A DNA stretch of 64,000 nt, from contig CAWFFJ010000024.1 of NCBI GenBank assembly GCA_963814875.1, positions 37,562-101,561 of the forward strand, read 5' to 3'. The translations under genes and the position numbers were made by a program. Below the pieces are notes generated by a model. The model did no database searches, was not told the origin of the DNA, and saw only the letters and a list, made by a program, of their open reading frames with translations. The stretch is from CAVSIS01 sp963814875 (GTDB lineage: Bacteria > Acidobacteriota > Thermoanaerobaculia > Thermoanaerobaculales > Sulfomarinibacteraceae). The number at the start of each line of letters is the position of its first letter. Within the stretch, counting starts at the first letter, position 1. Shown here in pieces: positions 17,642 to 26,485 of the stretch.

Positions 17642-18784
17642 TCACGTCTTGCGGCGCCTGGCGGCGGCCATCTTGAGGCCCTCCCAGGCGAGCCAGCCGC
17701 GCAGGGCGAGTCCGCGGCCGAGACCGTGGCGGTGGTCGGTGCGGGCGATACTCCAGTGGATCAGGGTCTCCGGCGGCGCCAGCCTCTCCTCGACGGGACG
17801 GAGCTCGAACCGGATCGACTCGGTCGGACAGGTGAGCACGCACACTCCGCATCCAATACAGCGTTCGCCGTCGACGGACATGCCGTCATCAGTCTCGGAG
17901 ATCGCGGAAACCGGGCAGCGGTTGTCGCGGCACTCGCCGCAGGCGATGCAGGTCTCGAGGTCAATCGCCGCCACCGAGTTGGAGCGCGCCAGCATGAAGG
18001 GCGCGCCGTGCTCGCTGAGACCGCGAAGAAAGCCGCAGCAGCACGAGCAGCAGTTGCAGACGAAGAACGGCCCGCGCTGGAAGTTGTAGGTGCAGTGGAC
18101 GAGGCCCTCCTCCTCGACCCGGTCGAGCAGGGCGAGCGCCTCCTCACGTGTCACCTCGCGGCCCCATTCCGGCAGGTCGCGGTAGGCGTCCGGTTCCGGC
18201 GAAAACGACATACAGGTCTCGCTCGAGTGGTGGCAGGGCTTGCCGAGAAGCGCGCTCTCCTTGCGGCAGATGCAGTCCGCGGTCCGGAAGGAGCGGCAGC
18301 GCTCGAGCATCGCCCGAAGGTCGTCGTAGGGCAGGATCTCGGCGCGGGCGTCGATCCGGCGGTTGACCGGGATCACGCGGGCGAGGGCCGGCGCCGAGCC
18401 GCCGAGGGTGGCGGCGAGGGTCGGCGCGTAGCGCTCGAAGAGCTCCGCCATCTCGTGATCGAGGTGCTCAAGCTGAAACTCGTAGATGCCGACGATGAAG
18501 GGAGCGAGGCCGTAGTAGCGTCGGCCGCGTTGCCAGAAGGAGAAGATCTGACCGCGCTCGCTCATCTGACCGAGAGCGGCTGTGACCTCCTCGACCGGTC
18601 GTCGCAGCCGCCGCGCAACCTGGTTCGCGGTCTCCGGGACCGGCTTGAGCCGGAGCGCCATGGCCGCGTCCTCTGGTGTGAAGATCCGGCGCAGGATCTC
18701 GAGCTCGATCCCGTCAGGCGTCGCAGGGAAGCCGTGCGGTAGCTTGTCGAGGGCACGAGCGAGGCTGGCGTAGACGTCCGGCAT
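17642..18784 (-). CDS. Cysteine-rich 4Fe-4S ferredoxin-type protein
   Basis: A 380-residue cytosolic protein. Residues 1-100 look like a winged-helix segment (RRLRRPVEEVTAALGQMSERGQIF). The middle part has unusual cysteine groups: CRSFRTADCICRKESALLGKPCHHSSETC, then CNCCSCCCGF. The C-terminal third is a two-cluster ferredoxin with CIACGECRDNRCP and CIGCGVCVLTCP. Proteins of this layout occur in anaerobes and probably move electrons, but no partner oxidoreductase is adjacent. ATG 18784 is chosen for the GGGAG eight bases upstream; the longer frame upstream lacks protein character. Its last codons (RRRKT) are encoded within the intergenic repeat zone. Confidence 0.82.
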   Translation of the reverse strand: MPDVYASLARALDKLPHGFPATPDGIELEILRRIFTPEDAAMALRLKPVPETANQVARRLRRPVEEVTAALGQMSERGQIFSFWQRGRRYYGLAPFIVGIYEFQLEHLDHEMAELFERYAPTLAATLGGSAPALARVIPVNRRIDARAEILPYDDLRAMLERCRSFRTADCICRKESALLGKPCHHSSETCMSFSPEPDAYRDLPEWGREVTREEALALLDRVEEEGLVHCTYNFQRGPFFVCNCCSCCCGFLRGLSEHGAPFMLARSNSVAAIDLETCIACGECRDNRCPVSAISETDDGMSVDGERCIGCGVCVLTCPTESIRFELRPVEERLAPPETLIHWSIARTDHRHGLGRGLALRGWLAWEGLKMAAARRRKT

Positions 18785-19105
18785 GGGCGACTCCCGCCGC
18801 AGCATAGCGGCGTTCTCGGGCGGAGTCCAAGCGAGACGGGATGCAATGAACCACAGAGGCTCAGCGCGGGCTTTGCCCGCAACCCAAGAGAGCTCCAGGG
18901 GCGGGTCTGAGAGCCGGTGCTGCCGGCTGTGATCCACAGGCATTGGGCGCCTGAATCCGGGGGACGGGCGGCAGGCAGCCGGCGGCGGGGTCGGGATCGA
19001 AGTCCCGCGGGTGGCCGGGCGGTCTGATCTACGGGCTGCTGCGCGCAGAGCTGCGAGATGCAGACAGGTGAGGACCGATTCCGATGTGATGGCTTGGTGT
19101 CTTTG
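18785..19105. other. Gene-free stretch upstream of the group II intron
   Basis: No gene seen. It contains a single ACCACAGAGGCTCAG unit (18849-18864) of the CACAGAGG repeat family and a small hairpin GCGGGC-TTT-GCCCGC (18866-18880). The promoter of the 4Fe-4S gene must lie here. The group II intron begins at its right end, so the insertion did not break a recognisable gene. Confidence 0.5.
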
Positions 19106-19581
19106 GTGCGCCAGGAGAAGCCTGGTCAATCTAGCTGGATGAAAGGAGCCAGCCATGTGAATTGCTCGTTCGCACATGTAGCCGAGGGAGCGGCGGTGCG
19201 GGGTGACCCGCAGGTCGAAGCCTTCCGAGGCGAAGGCGTGAGCGGTAGCGCAAGCGAACCTGATTCGGCCTCGAAACACGAACTTGTAGGTGGCCAGCCT
19301 GCCAAAGGTGGTGAAGCCTGCGACCGGCGGTGAAGCAACGAGCGGGAGCAGCCGTTGGGCCTACCGGGGTGATTGAGGACGGCGCGCGCCGAGAGAGTGA
19401 TCAGGAACCTGGGAGACCCGGCCACGAGGGATGGGACCCAACCCGTGAGGCGAAGACATAAGCCGCACGAGGGCGTGGTCGGGGGTCGGCGGGGCTCATA
19501 GTAGCGACGAAGCGGGGTAACGCCCGTGGAGCGAAGGGGCCCTACCGTGCACGAGCCGACGCGAGAGGGGAGGAGGGCCGC

Positions 19582-20919
19582 TTGGATCGGGAAGATCCCA
19601 CTACGGAAGCGAGGGAGCTGGCGCTTGAGAAGCGGCAGTACCCGGAGAAGATCTCGTCCCTGAGGCGGAAGCTATACCAGAAGGCCAAGCGGGAGCCGCG
19701 GTTCCGGTTTTACGCGTTGTATGACCGGATCTACCGGTCGGACGTGCTGACGGCGGCATGGGAGCAGGTGCGACGCAATGGCGGTGCACCTGGGGTCGAC
19801 GGGGTCACGATCGACCACATCGTGGGCTCGGAGGGAGGAGCGGAGCGGCTCGTGGCAGAGCTACACGAGGAGCTGCGCACCAAGACCTACCAGCCGCAGC
19901 CGGTGCGCAGGGTGTACCTGAGGAAGCCCGACGGGCGGGAGCGGCCGCTCGGGATACCGAGCGTGCGTGACCGGGTGGTGCAGACGGCGACGCTGATGAT
20001 CTTGGAGCCGATCTTCGAGGCGGATTTCGAGGACGAGTCCTACGGATTTCGACCGGGGAGGTCGGCGCACGAGGCACTGGCGGCGGTACGCGAGCACATC
20101 CAGTCGGGACGAACGGAGGTGTACGACGCAGACCTGGCGGGGTACTTCGACTCGATACCTCACGACAAGCTGATGAAGGCCGTGCAGATGCGGGTGGTGG
20201 ATCGGTCGGTGCTGCGACTGATCCGGATGTGGCTCAACGCGCCTGTGGTGGACAGCCGGGAAGGTGGACCGCCACGCAGGAACCGGCAGGGGACGCCGCA
20301 GGGGGGAGTGATCTCACCGCTGTTGGCGAACATTTACCTGCACTGGTTCGACAAGGCGTTCATGAGTCACAAGGGCCCGGCGCAGTGGGCGAAAGCCCGG
20401 CTGGTGCGGTACGCGGACGACTTTGTCGTCCTGGCACGGTACCAGGGGCCGGAGCTTGTGAGGTGGATCGAGAGCAAGCTGGAGGAGTGGCTTGGTCTGA
20501 AGATCAACCGGACCAAGACACGGATCGTGAACCTGAGGCGAGCGGGAGAGCAGGTGGACTTTCTGGGGTACACGTTTCGATACGACCCGGACCAACATGG
20601 GCGAGGGCATCGCTATCTGAACGTGATTCCCTCGAAGAGGGCGTTGAAGAAGCTCCGAGGAGAGCTGCGGGAGATGACAAGCTCCCGCTACTGCTGGGTG
20701 CCGATTCCACGCCTCATCCACAAGGTCAACCGCAAGCTCAGGGGCTGGTCCAACTACTTCAGCTACGGGTACCCAGCGGCTGCGCGCCACCACGTCAACG
20801 GCTACACCGTGCAACGTCTCAGCCGGCACTTGAAGCGGCGCAGCCAGCGCCCCTTCCGCCCTCCGGAAGGGGTCAGCATGTACCGGCATCTCCATGACAT
20901 GGGACTGGTCAGGCTGTGA
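19582..20919 (+). CDS. ltrA: Group II intron reverse transcriptase/maturase
   Basis: A 445-residue intron-encoded protein that helps fold and splice the intron RNA and reverse transcribes it into new sites. RT motifs include RKPDGRERPLGIPSVRDRVVQ, YGFRPGRSAHEAL, QGGVISPLLANIYL and the catalytic LVRYADDFVV, followed by FLGYTF. The C-terminal maturase (X) domain spans about residues 355-425. No HNH endonuclease domain follows. The start is TTG 19582 behind a strong AGGGGAGGAGGG site. The frame is intact, so the element may still be active. Confidence 0.93.
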   Translation: MDREDPTTEARELALEKRQYPEKISSLRRKLYQKAKREPRFRFYALYDRIYRSDVLTAAWEQVRRNGGAPGVDGVTIDHIVGSEGGAERLVAELHEELRTKTYQPQPVRRVYLRKPDGRERPLGIPSVRDRVVQTATLMILEPIFEADFEDESYGFRPGRSAHEALAAVREHIQSGRTEVYDADLAGYFDSIPHDKLMKAVQMRVVDRSVLRLIRMWLNAPVVDSREGGPPRRNRQGTPQGGVISPLLANIYLHWFDKAFMSHKGPAQWAKARLVRYADDFVVLARYQGPELVRWIESKLEEWLGLKINRTKTRIVNLRRAGEQVDFLGYTFRYDPDQHGRGHRYLNVIPSKRALKKLRGELREMTSSRYCWVPIPRLIHKVNRKLRGWSNYFSYGYPAAARHHVNGYTVQRLSRHLKRRSQRPFRPPEGVSMYRHLHDMGLVRL

Positions 20920-20957
20920 GCTGGTCAACCGTGCATGCCGATGGTGAAGGGCACGGG

Positions 20958-20991
20958 AACGCCGGATGCGGGAAATCCGCACGTCCGGTGT
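20958..20991 (+). ncRNA. Group II intron domain V
   Basis: A 34-base hairpin, the catalytic heart of the ribozyme. The outer stem pairs ACGCCGGA with TCCGGTGT, a two-base CG bulge follows, and the inner stem TGCGG/CCGCA is closed by a GAAA-type loop. The 5' strand carries CGC where many group II introns have AGC, as in several bacterial classes. Confidence 0.85.
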
Positions 20992-21088
20992 GACGAGGGA
21001 GGGGACACCGGGCCGCCCGGCCCGGCCCCCTCTACTCTACTGTCTTGGTGGTTCAGGGCTCCATATCTCGAACGTGACCGCTCCGACC

Positions 21089-21817
21089 CTAGATCTGCTT
21101 CCAAAGGAACTGTGCCTTCTCCATCCGGCGCAGGATGAGCTCGACCCGCTTCTGGTAGCCGCGCCGATCGACGCCGGGGTGCCAGGTCGACGGCCGCGAC
21201 AGCGACGCGGCGAGCTCGGCCGCCCGGCGCTCGTCGAGCTCGGAAGCGGGCTCGCCGAAGTAGCGGCGGGACGCGGCCTCGGCGCCGTAGATCCCGGGGC
21301 CGAGCTCGACCACGTTGAGGTAGAGCTCGAGGATTCGCCGCTTGCCGAGCGCGTGCTCGAGCTGGACGGTCAGGATCGTCTCCTCGAGCTTGCGCAGCGG
21401 GTTGCGCGACGGGCTCAGCCACAGGTTCTTAGCGAGCTGCTGGGTGATGGTGGAAGCGCCGCGCGGCGCCGTGCGCTCCTCCCACGCCTCCTTGAGGGCG
21501 CTCTCGAGCTCGTCGGTGGCGAATCCGTGGTGGTCGAAGAAGTCGATGTCCTCGGCCACCAGCACCGCGCGCTTGAGGTGCGGTGAGATCTGCCCATAGG
21601 ACACGGGCGTCCACTGGACGTGCGGCGTGCGGCCCGCGCGGCGCTCGGCGGCCTTGTAGCGCTCGATGAACGCCGTCGTCCGAGGGTTCGACGAGGCGAG
21701 GGCGGCGACGTCGGGCCAGGTCGCCCACCTCCAGGCGACACCTGCGGCCAGCACGAGGGCGGTGCCCACCGCGATTCCGAGGCCGAGGCGAAGGCAGCCG
21801 CGGCGTCGCCGGCTCAC
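21089..21817 (-). CDS. mtgA: Monofunctional peptidoglycan transglycosylase MtgA
   Basis: GT51 enzyme that polymerises glycan strands from lipid II at the membrane. Motifs are VLVAEDIDFFDHHGF with the catalytic Glu89, RGASTITQQLAKNLWLSPSRNPLRKLEE, and KRRILELYLNVVELGPGIYGAEAAS. One N-terminal membrane helix lies at about 11-30. There is no transpeptidase domain, which makes it MtgA rather than a class A PBP. GTG 21817 is preferred, since a GGGGAG site lies just upstream, over an in-frame TTG at 21868. The length of 242 residues is typical. It follows the transporter gene by about 75 bases. Confidence 0.92.
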   Translation of the reverse strand: MSRRRRGCLRLGLGIAVGTALVLAAGVAWRWATWPDVAALASSNPRTTAFIERYKAAERRAGRTPHVQWTPVSYGQISPHLKRAVLVAEDIDFFDHHGFATDELESALKEAWEERTAPRGASTITQQLAKNLWLSPSRNPLRKLEETILTVQLEHALGKRRILELYLNVVELGPGIYGAEAASRRYFGEPASELDERRAAELAASLSRPSTWHPGVDRRGYQKRVELILRRMEKAQFLWKQI

Positions 21818-21893
21818 GAAGGCTCCCCGGCGGACGGCAGGTCGGGCGTGCTGGCGCACGAAACGCAAGCCTGCGCCGGCGCCCGTGACGCGC

Positions 21894-23228
21894 TCATGCC
21901 GGGGCCGATCCCGTCGCGGCCGCCATCCGCCGCACCAGGCTGCGCCGGACCGGTGCCACGAGCACCCCGTTGGCGGCGAGCCGGCCGGCGAGCAGGCCGA
22001 TCGCGGCTGCGCTCGCCCCGACCATGCCGAGAGGACCCGCGGCCGTCCGCAGCACCACCACCACGACGATCACCTCGGTGGCGGTCGCCCAGGTCACCGC
22101 GCCGGTCGCCCGCAGGTGGACGAGCAGCGCGCGCTGCCACGACAGCAGCACGGTGAGCGAGGGCATCAGGGCCAGGATCCGTGCGGCGGGCAGCGCAATG
22201 CGCGCAAGCTCGGGGGAGAGGCCCGAGAGGTTGCGGAACCAGAGCCCGGCGAGGGGCGTCCACACGATGATCCCGAGACCGACTGCCACGAACGTACCGA
22301 GGAGGGTCGCGAAGCGCGCCAGGGGCCGGTAGCCTTCGAGGCGGTCGCCTGCGAGGGCGATGGCGACCTCCTGGAAGGCGAGCCCGAGCGCGCGGAACAA
22401 GAACACCAGCGAGTACACCACCGGCAGTACGGCCAGGGAAGCAACCGCCTCCCGGGAGTGGCCGACCAGGAAGGTCACCACCGGCTGCACTCCGAGGGCG
22501 AGCATGGACGTCATGGCAAGCGGCCAGTAGAAGACCGTCAGGTCGCGCCAGCCGGGAGGCGGCGCTACGGGCTCGGGCTCGAGCTCGCGGATCACAGGGC
22601 GCGCCATCGCGAGGGCGACCGCCATCTCGGCGACGACCCCGGCCGACAGCGCCGCGGCGCCGAGGCTGGCGCCTTCGAGACGACCAGAGAAGAACAGCGC
22701 CCCGGCGGTCGCCGACATTGCGCACAGGCGCACCAGGGTGCCCCATGCCACGCGGCGGGTGAGCCCGGCGCGGATGAGCACTCCCTGCGCAAGCCGACGG
22801 ACGCCGATCGCGGCCGGCCACGGCAGCAGCAGGACCAGCGCGCGGTGGGCGCGCGCCGCGACCTCGGCCGGGAGGCCGACCAGCCCCTCGAGGACGGCGG
22901 TCGCGACCGGTGGCAGCACCAGCGTGAGCAGCACGAGCGTGATGGCCACGTTGAGAGCGGTGGCAAAGCGCCGTAGTGCCTGATAGGACGGGCGGTCCTT
23001 CACGAGCGCGGTGGCCGCGCTCATCATCATGATGACCGGCGCCTCGACAAGCAGCGCGAAGGCATAGGCGACCCCGTAGGCGGCGAGATTGACCTCCGGG
23101 TTGGGGCGGCGCGCAACCAGGGCGGCGAGGAATGGTCCCTCGACCGCCATCATCAGCCAGGTGGCGGCGAGCGGCGTCCAGAACCGCGCGATTCCGGCCT
23201 GGGTCAGCGGTCGGTGGTCGTTCGGCAT
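21894..23228 (-). CDS. Polytopic MOP-superfamily transporter (MATE- or ANKH-like)
   Basis: A 444-residue protein with about twelve hydrophobic helices. The N-terminal FWTPLAATWLMMAVEGPFLAALVARRP and FYWPLAMTSMLALGVQPVVTFLVG at the start of the second half suggest an internal repeat like that of MATE exporters, lipid flippases and the pyrophosphate transporter ANKH. The LAAYGVAYAFALLVEAP segment is reminiscent of ANKH, but this is recollection, not an alignment. The substrate is unknown. The start lies inside the upstream small gene (25-base overlap), so the two are probably coupled. Confidence 0.68.
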   Translation of the reverse strand: MPNDHRPLTQAGIARFWTPLAATWLMMAVEGPFLAALVARRPNPEVNLAAYGVAYAFALLVEAPVIMMMSAATALVKDRPSYQALRRFATALNVAITLVLLTLVLPPVATAVLEGLVGLPAEVAARAHRALVLLLPWPAAIGVRRLAQGVLIRAGLTRRVAWGTLVRLCAMSATAGALFFSGRLEGASLGAAALSAGVVAEMAVALAMARPVIRELEPEPVAPPPGWRDLTVFYWPLAMTSMLALGVQPVVTFLVGHSREAVASLAVLPVVYSLVFLFRALGLAFQEVAIALAGDRLEGYRPLARFATLLGTFVAVGLGIIVWTPLAGLWFRNLSGLSPELARIALPAARILALMPSLTVLLSWQRALLVHLRATGAVTWATATEVIVVVVVLRTAAGPLGMVGASAAAIGLLAGRLAANGVLVAPVRRSLVRRMAAATGSAPA

Positions 23229-23554
23229 CCGTCGGCGCACACGCGGCGCCCGTCCGGCGTCGTCCGCAGACGCGCCGCGGGGCGCATGACCCCGCAGGCA
23301 TCGCAGGCCACCAACGGCTCGGGCGGTGCTGGCTGGGAGGGCTGCGGCGGTCGGCCCGGAGGCGGCTGCGGGCTCTTCCACGAGCCTGCCAGGAGAGCGA
23401 GCACGGCGAGGACGAGCTCGTCGAGCAGCGGGATCGGGTCGGGAGTGACGACGTCGAGCAGGAGGAGCCCGGCGAGCACCAGGAACAGCCACGGGAAGCG
23501 GAGGCGGCCCAGGAATGGACCGAGCACGCGCCCGAGAAACGACGATGGAGCCAT
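23204..23554 (-). CDS. Small membrane protein (DUF6116-like) with a C-terminal Cys4 knuckle
   Basis: 116 residues. The N-terminal half is hydrophobic: FPWLFLVLAGLLLLDVVTPDPIPLLDELVLAVLALLAGSWK fits two membrane helices around a conserved DPIPLLDE loop known from small proteins of unknown function. A Pro-rich linker leads to a CxxC...CxxxC group (CDACG and CADGC), probably a tiny zinc-binding knuckle. Function is unknown. Its end overlaps the transporter start by 25 bases. The composition matches neighbouring genes and the frame is closed by start and stop, so it is judged a real gene. Confidence 0.7.
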   Translation of the reverse strand: MAPSSFLGRVLGPFLGRLRFPWLFLVLAGLLLLDVVTPDPIPLLDELVLAVLALLAGSWKSPQPPPGRPPQPSQPAPPEPLVACDACGVMRPAARLRTTPDGRRVCADGCRTTTDR

Positions 23555-23596
23555 CGTCGGCAGTGTAGCAGTCGGCCTCGGCTCGCCGGCTGCCGC

Positions 23597-24787
23597 TCAG
23601 ACTCGCGTGCCGAGGATGCGCCGCACCAGCTCGAGGCAGGCCCAGGCCGAGAGTGTCCGCATCCGCGGGGCGTCGAAGGGGAACACGAGGTCGCGGGTCA
23701 GGCTCTCGCCTCCCGGGCCGACGACCGCGATCCTCGGCACCCCTTCGGGGCTCGCGAGCACCGCCGCGCCGTAGCTGGCGCCGAGGCGCTCGGCGGCACA
23801 CGCCGCCACTGTCTCCGGGGGAGATCCCCCGTCGAGCTCGAGCATCCGGATGAGCCGGTCGGCGTCGCTGGCCACCAGGGCGCCGGCCACGGTCTCCGGA
23901 CGCGCCGCCGCCAGCATCCCCGCCGCGCGGCCGCCCCCGAAGCCGTCCGCGACCGCGACCGTTGCGCCGGCCTCGGCGAGGCGGGCGGCGACCACCTCGG
24001 CGAGGGTGGTGTCGCAGTGTGCGCCGCCGACAACGAAGACGTGGCGGCCGAGGCGCGCGCGGGCGTCGCCGGCGAGCGCTACGAGCGCATCGTTGTCGGC
24101 GCCGCGCAGCACCAGGCGGATGTGGATCTCGGGGAAGGTCGCCCGGTACTGGACGACCAGCCGCGCCCCGGACGGCAGCTCGCCACCGAGCCCGTCGAGC
24201 CGGTGGCCGGCGTCGGACTCGCCGATACCGAACAGCTTCAGGGTCGCGACGCGCGGTGGGTCGCCGGGCAGGCGGGAGAGCAGGTCCGGCAGCACGGTGT
24301 CCTCGAGCATCCCCTCCATCTCGCGGGGAACTCCCGGCATCGAGTAGAGGCGGCAGCGGCCTGCGTCGAGGTGGAAACCGACCGCGGTCCCGCGCGGATT
24401 GGGGATCAGCGCGGCGCCCTCGGGGAGATCGGCCTGCTTGAGGTTGTTGGGGGTCATGGGCCGGTCGCGGCGGGCGAAGAACGCCTCCATGTGGGCGACC
24501 GCCTCCGGGTGGCGCACGAGGAGATGGTCGAACGCGATGGCGACGGCCTCGGTGGTGAGATCGTCCGTGGTCGGACCGAGCCCGCCGGAGATCAGCAGCG
24601 CGTCGGCGCGGCCGGTGATCTCGCGCAGCACCGAGATCATCTCCGAGATGTCGTCGCCGACCGAGGTGTGGCGAGTGACGGCCAGCCCGGCGTCGGCGAG
24701 CCGGGTCGACATCGCACCGGCGTTGGTGTCGGTCAGGCGGCCCTCGACGAGCTCGTCGCCGACGGTGAGGATCTCGATGCGTGCCAC
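23597..24787 (-). CDS. cinA: CinA-family protein with a degenerate C-terminal domain
   Basis: The N-terminal COG1058/MoCF-like domain is clear (EILTVGDELVEGRLTDTNA, ISGGLGPTTDDLTTEA, PGVPREMEGML) and in the family hydrolyses ADP-ribose or related NAD breakdown products. The C-terminal domain normally acts as nicotinamide-mononucleotide deamidase with an AESCTGG motif. Here the corresponding position reads ADGFGGG, losing the catalytic Ser and neighbouring Cys-Thr. The deamidase activity is therefore doubtful. The start is GTG. It is 44 bases downstream of a membrane protein gene and may share its transcript. Confidence 0.85.
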   Translation of the reverse strand: MARIEILTVGDELVEGRLTDTNAGAMSTRLADAGLAVTRHTSVGDDISEMISVLREITGRADALLISGGLGPTTDDLTTEAVAIAFDHLLVRHPEAVAHMEAFFARRDRPMTPNNLKQADLPEGAALIPNPRGTAVGFHLDAGRCRLYSMPGVPREMEGMLEDTVLPDLLSRLPGDPPRVATLKLFGIGESDAGHRLDGLGGELPSGARLVVQYRATFPEIHIRLVLRGADNDALVALAGDARARLGRHVFVVGGAHCDTTLAEVVAARLAEAGATVAVADGFGGGRAAGMLAAARPETVAGALVASDADRLIRMLELDGGSPPETVAACAAERLGASYGAAVLASPEGVPRIAVVGPGGESLTRDLVFPFDAPRMRTLSAWACLELVRRILGTRV

Positions 24788-24830
24788 AGCGGCCTCCGGC
24801 CGCCGACGCTAGACTGCGGAGCCGCGCCCG

Positions 24831-26114
24831 TCAAGGCTCCATTACGATCGGTCGGGCCAGAGAGTGTGCGGAGTGCGTCGGCACGCGGATGGCACGAAGC
24901 AGCTCCTCGGCGCGGTCCACCGCGAGCTCCACCGCGCCGTCGGGGCGCACGCTGTAGCCGAGCACGGCGCCGGTGAAAGGGTCGGGCCGCTCGAGCTCGG
25001 GAAGGGCCGGACGCTCGCCGGGGAAACCGCCGCCGGCGAGATCGAGCCGGCGCAGGGCGAGCGCGGCGTCCACGAGCTGACGCTCGGCGGCGGCGAACTG
25101 GAAGCGGGCGACCGCTCGTCCCGTGTCCGAGGTCGCGACCCAGGCGATGATGCGGTAGACCTGCCATGGGAACGGCGAGGCGCCCGGTTCGAAGCGTTCC
25201 GGCGCCGTGCCGTAGGGCGTCCCGAAGAGGTCGACGAGCTCGAGCCGCCTGCGCAGCAGCTCGGCGCGGGAGAGGTCGAGCAGGATCCGGTCGAGAAAGG
25301 AGGCGCCGCGCGCGGTCGTGAGCGCTTCGCGTCCTCCGTCGACCAGCTGCTGGGAGACCGCGATCTCCATCGCGATCGCCCGCTTGCCGTAGGCGAGCGG
25401 GTCGGCCGTGGGCAGTGTGCGGGCAAGACCTTCGAGTCGGGTGGGCTCTTCGCGCCAACGGGCGGAGGGAGCGAGCGCCTCGAGCGCGACCTGTCCGGTG
25501 AGGTTCTCAGCCGCGTTGGCGATCAGCGCCGTGAGCAGGCACGGCGCTGCGGCGAGAGAGTCGGTGAACCGGGCCATGAGCCTGAGGTTGTGAAGGCCGT
25601 CGTCGACGTGGCCCTGGAAAAACGCGAGCCGGGCGTCGGCGGCGAGGAAACGGACCGCGTTGATGAGGGGCACGAGGTCGGGCGTCTGCCAGTGCCCGTC
25701 GGCGAGCCGCACGTCCCAGTCCGACTCGGGAAGGTCGAGCGCACGGGACATGGTCTCGATCGCGGGCCGGCACGTCCCGAGCAGCGCAGCGATCGCGGCG
25801 TTCTGGTCAGGCGTCCACTCGGCGGCGGGCAGGAAGCCGAGCTCCCCGACCAGGAGGCTCTCGTCCTTTGACCACACCAGCGCCGCCGCTCCCGCGCGCA
25901 GCCACGATGCGGCGTTCCGGTCCTCCTCGAGCCGCGGACCACCGGACAAGATCGCCATGTCCTCTAACGGAAGGCGACGCTCGGTCTCGGCGAGCGCCCG
26001 GGGCAGTGCGATCCGTCCCGCGAGGCGCAGGCTGAGCACGGCCACGGCGGCGAGGGCGAGCAGGGCAGCGGCTGTCCACAGAGCGATGCGCAGGGCGCGG
26101 CGGGTGCGGGTCAT
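24831..26114 (-). CDS. Membrane-anchored protein of unknown function
   Basis: 427 residues with one N-terminal transmembrane helix (about 11-33) and a large, probably periplasmic, mostly helical domain without a recognised motif. Segments such as RNAASWLRAGAAALVW and HLDDGLHNLRLMARF-like helices suggest repeated helical packing. Third gene of an ECF sigma/small TM protein/this protein unit, overlapping the second by ATGA. The arrangement suggests the product belongs to the stress or envelope response run by that sigma factor. No enzymatic function can be assigned. Confidence 0.7.
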   Translation of the reverse strand: MTRTRRALRIALWTAAALLALAAVAVLSLRLAGRIALPRALAETERRLPLEDMAILSGGPRLEEDRNAASWLRAGAAALVWSKDESLLVGELGFLPAAEWTPDQNAAIAALLGTCRPAIETMSRALDLPESDWDVRLADGHWQTPDLVPLINAVRFLAADARLAFFQGHVDDGLHNLRLMARFTDSLAAAPCLLTALIANAAENLTGQVALEALAPSARWREEPTRLEGLARTLPTADPLAYGKRAIAMEIAVSQQLVDGGREALTTARGASFLDRILLDLSRAELLRRRLELVDLFGTPYGTAPERFEPGASPFPWQVYRIIAWVATSDTGRAVARFQFAAAERQLVDAALALRRLDLAGGGFPGERPALPELERPDPFTGAVLGYSVRPDGAVELAVDRAEELLRAIRVPTHSAHSLARPIVMEP

Positions 26115-26485
26115 GGCAGGGCTCCTTCCGAGGGTGCGATGTTCGAGCCGTCGAGCAGCTGCTGGACGAGCTGGCGGTCTCGCGGCCGGATACCGCTGCC
26201 GGTGACCTGGTCACGCAACAGGCGGTCGACCACGGGATCGCCGGTCACCGAGGGCACGGCCCGATGGGCGGTCCCGGACGGTGACAGATGTCCTGACTTT
26301 GGCGGCGCCAGCACCGCAACCGAGAGGATGAGGGCTGCCACAGCGGCGACGGCGAGGGGTGCGATCGGCAGCGGCTCGCCGGAGGCGGCGCTCGCCCGCG
26401 CGGCGGCGACTGCCCGTCGGCCGAGCCCTTGGGGCGCGCGGGGCGGCGCGAGGAAGGCGAGAGGGTTGTCACGTTCATGGATCAT
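26111..26485 (-). CDS. Small single-pass membrane protein, possible anti-sigma factor
   Basis: 124 residues: about 40 cytoplasmic residues, one hydrophobic helix (about 43-62, PLAVAAVAALILSVAVLAPP), then a short external tail ending in a conserved-looking DPVVDRLLRDQ...RQLVQQLLDG. Position between the sigma gene and a membrane protein, with ATGA overlaps on both sides, is typical for an anti-sigma factor. However, no zinc-binding HxxxCxxC motif is present and the cytoplasmic part is short, so the role is inferred from context only. Confidence 0.65.
   Translation of the reverse strand: MIHERDNPLAFLAPPRAPQGLGRRAVAAARASAASGEPLPIAPLAVAAVAALILSVAVLAPPKSGHLSPSGTAHRAVPSVTGDPVVDRLLRDQVTGSGIRPRDRQLVQQLLDGSNIAPSEGALP

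Larger units (their letters stand above)
19106..21040 (+). mobile_element. Group II intron with intact intron-encoded protein
   Basis: Self-splicing retroelement RNA. The 5' boundary is placed at GTGCG (19106-19110), matching the group II 5' consensus. Domain V is recognisable at 20958-20991, followed by a domain VI-like hairpin and a 3' end near ...CTAC at 21040. About 470 bases of structured RNA precede the maturase gene, which sits in domain IV. Both boundaries are estimates of several bases. The element lies between two minus-strand genes and does not interrupt a recognisable reading frame. Confidence 0.8.

Noticed and set aside
18990..19010. Sequence resembling a tRNA T-arm near GGGATCGAAGTCCC
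   Set aside because: The loop is too short, and no acceptor, D or anticodon arms are found around it.
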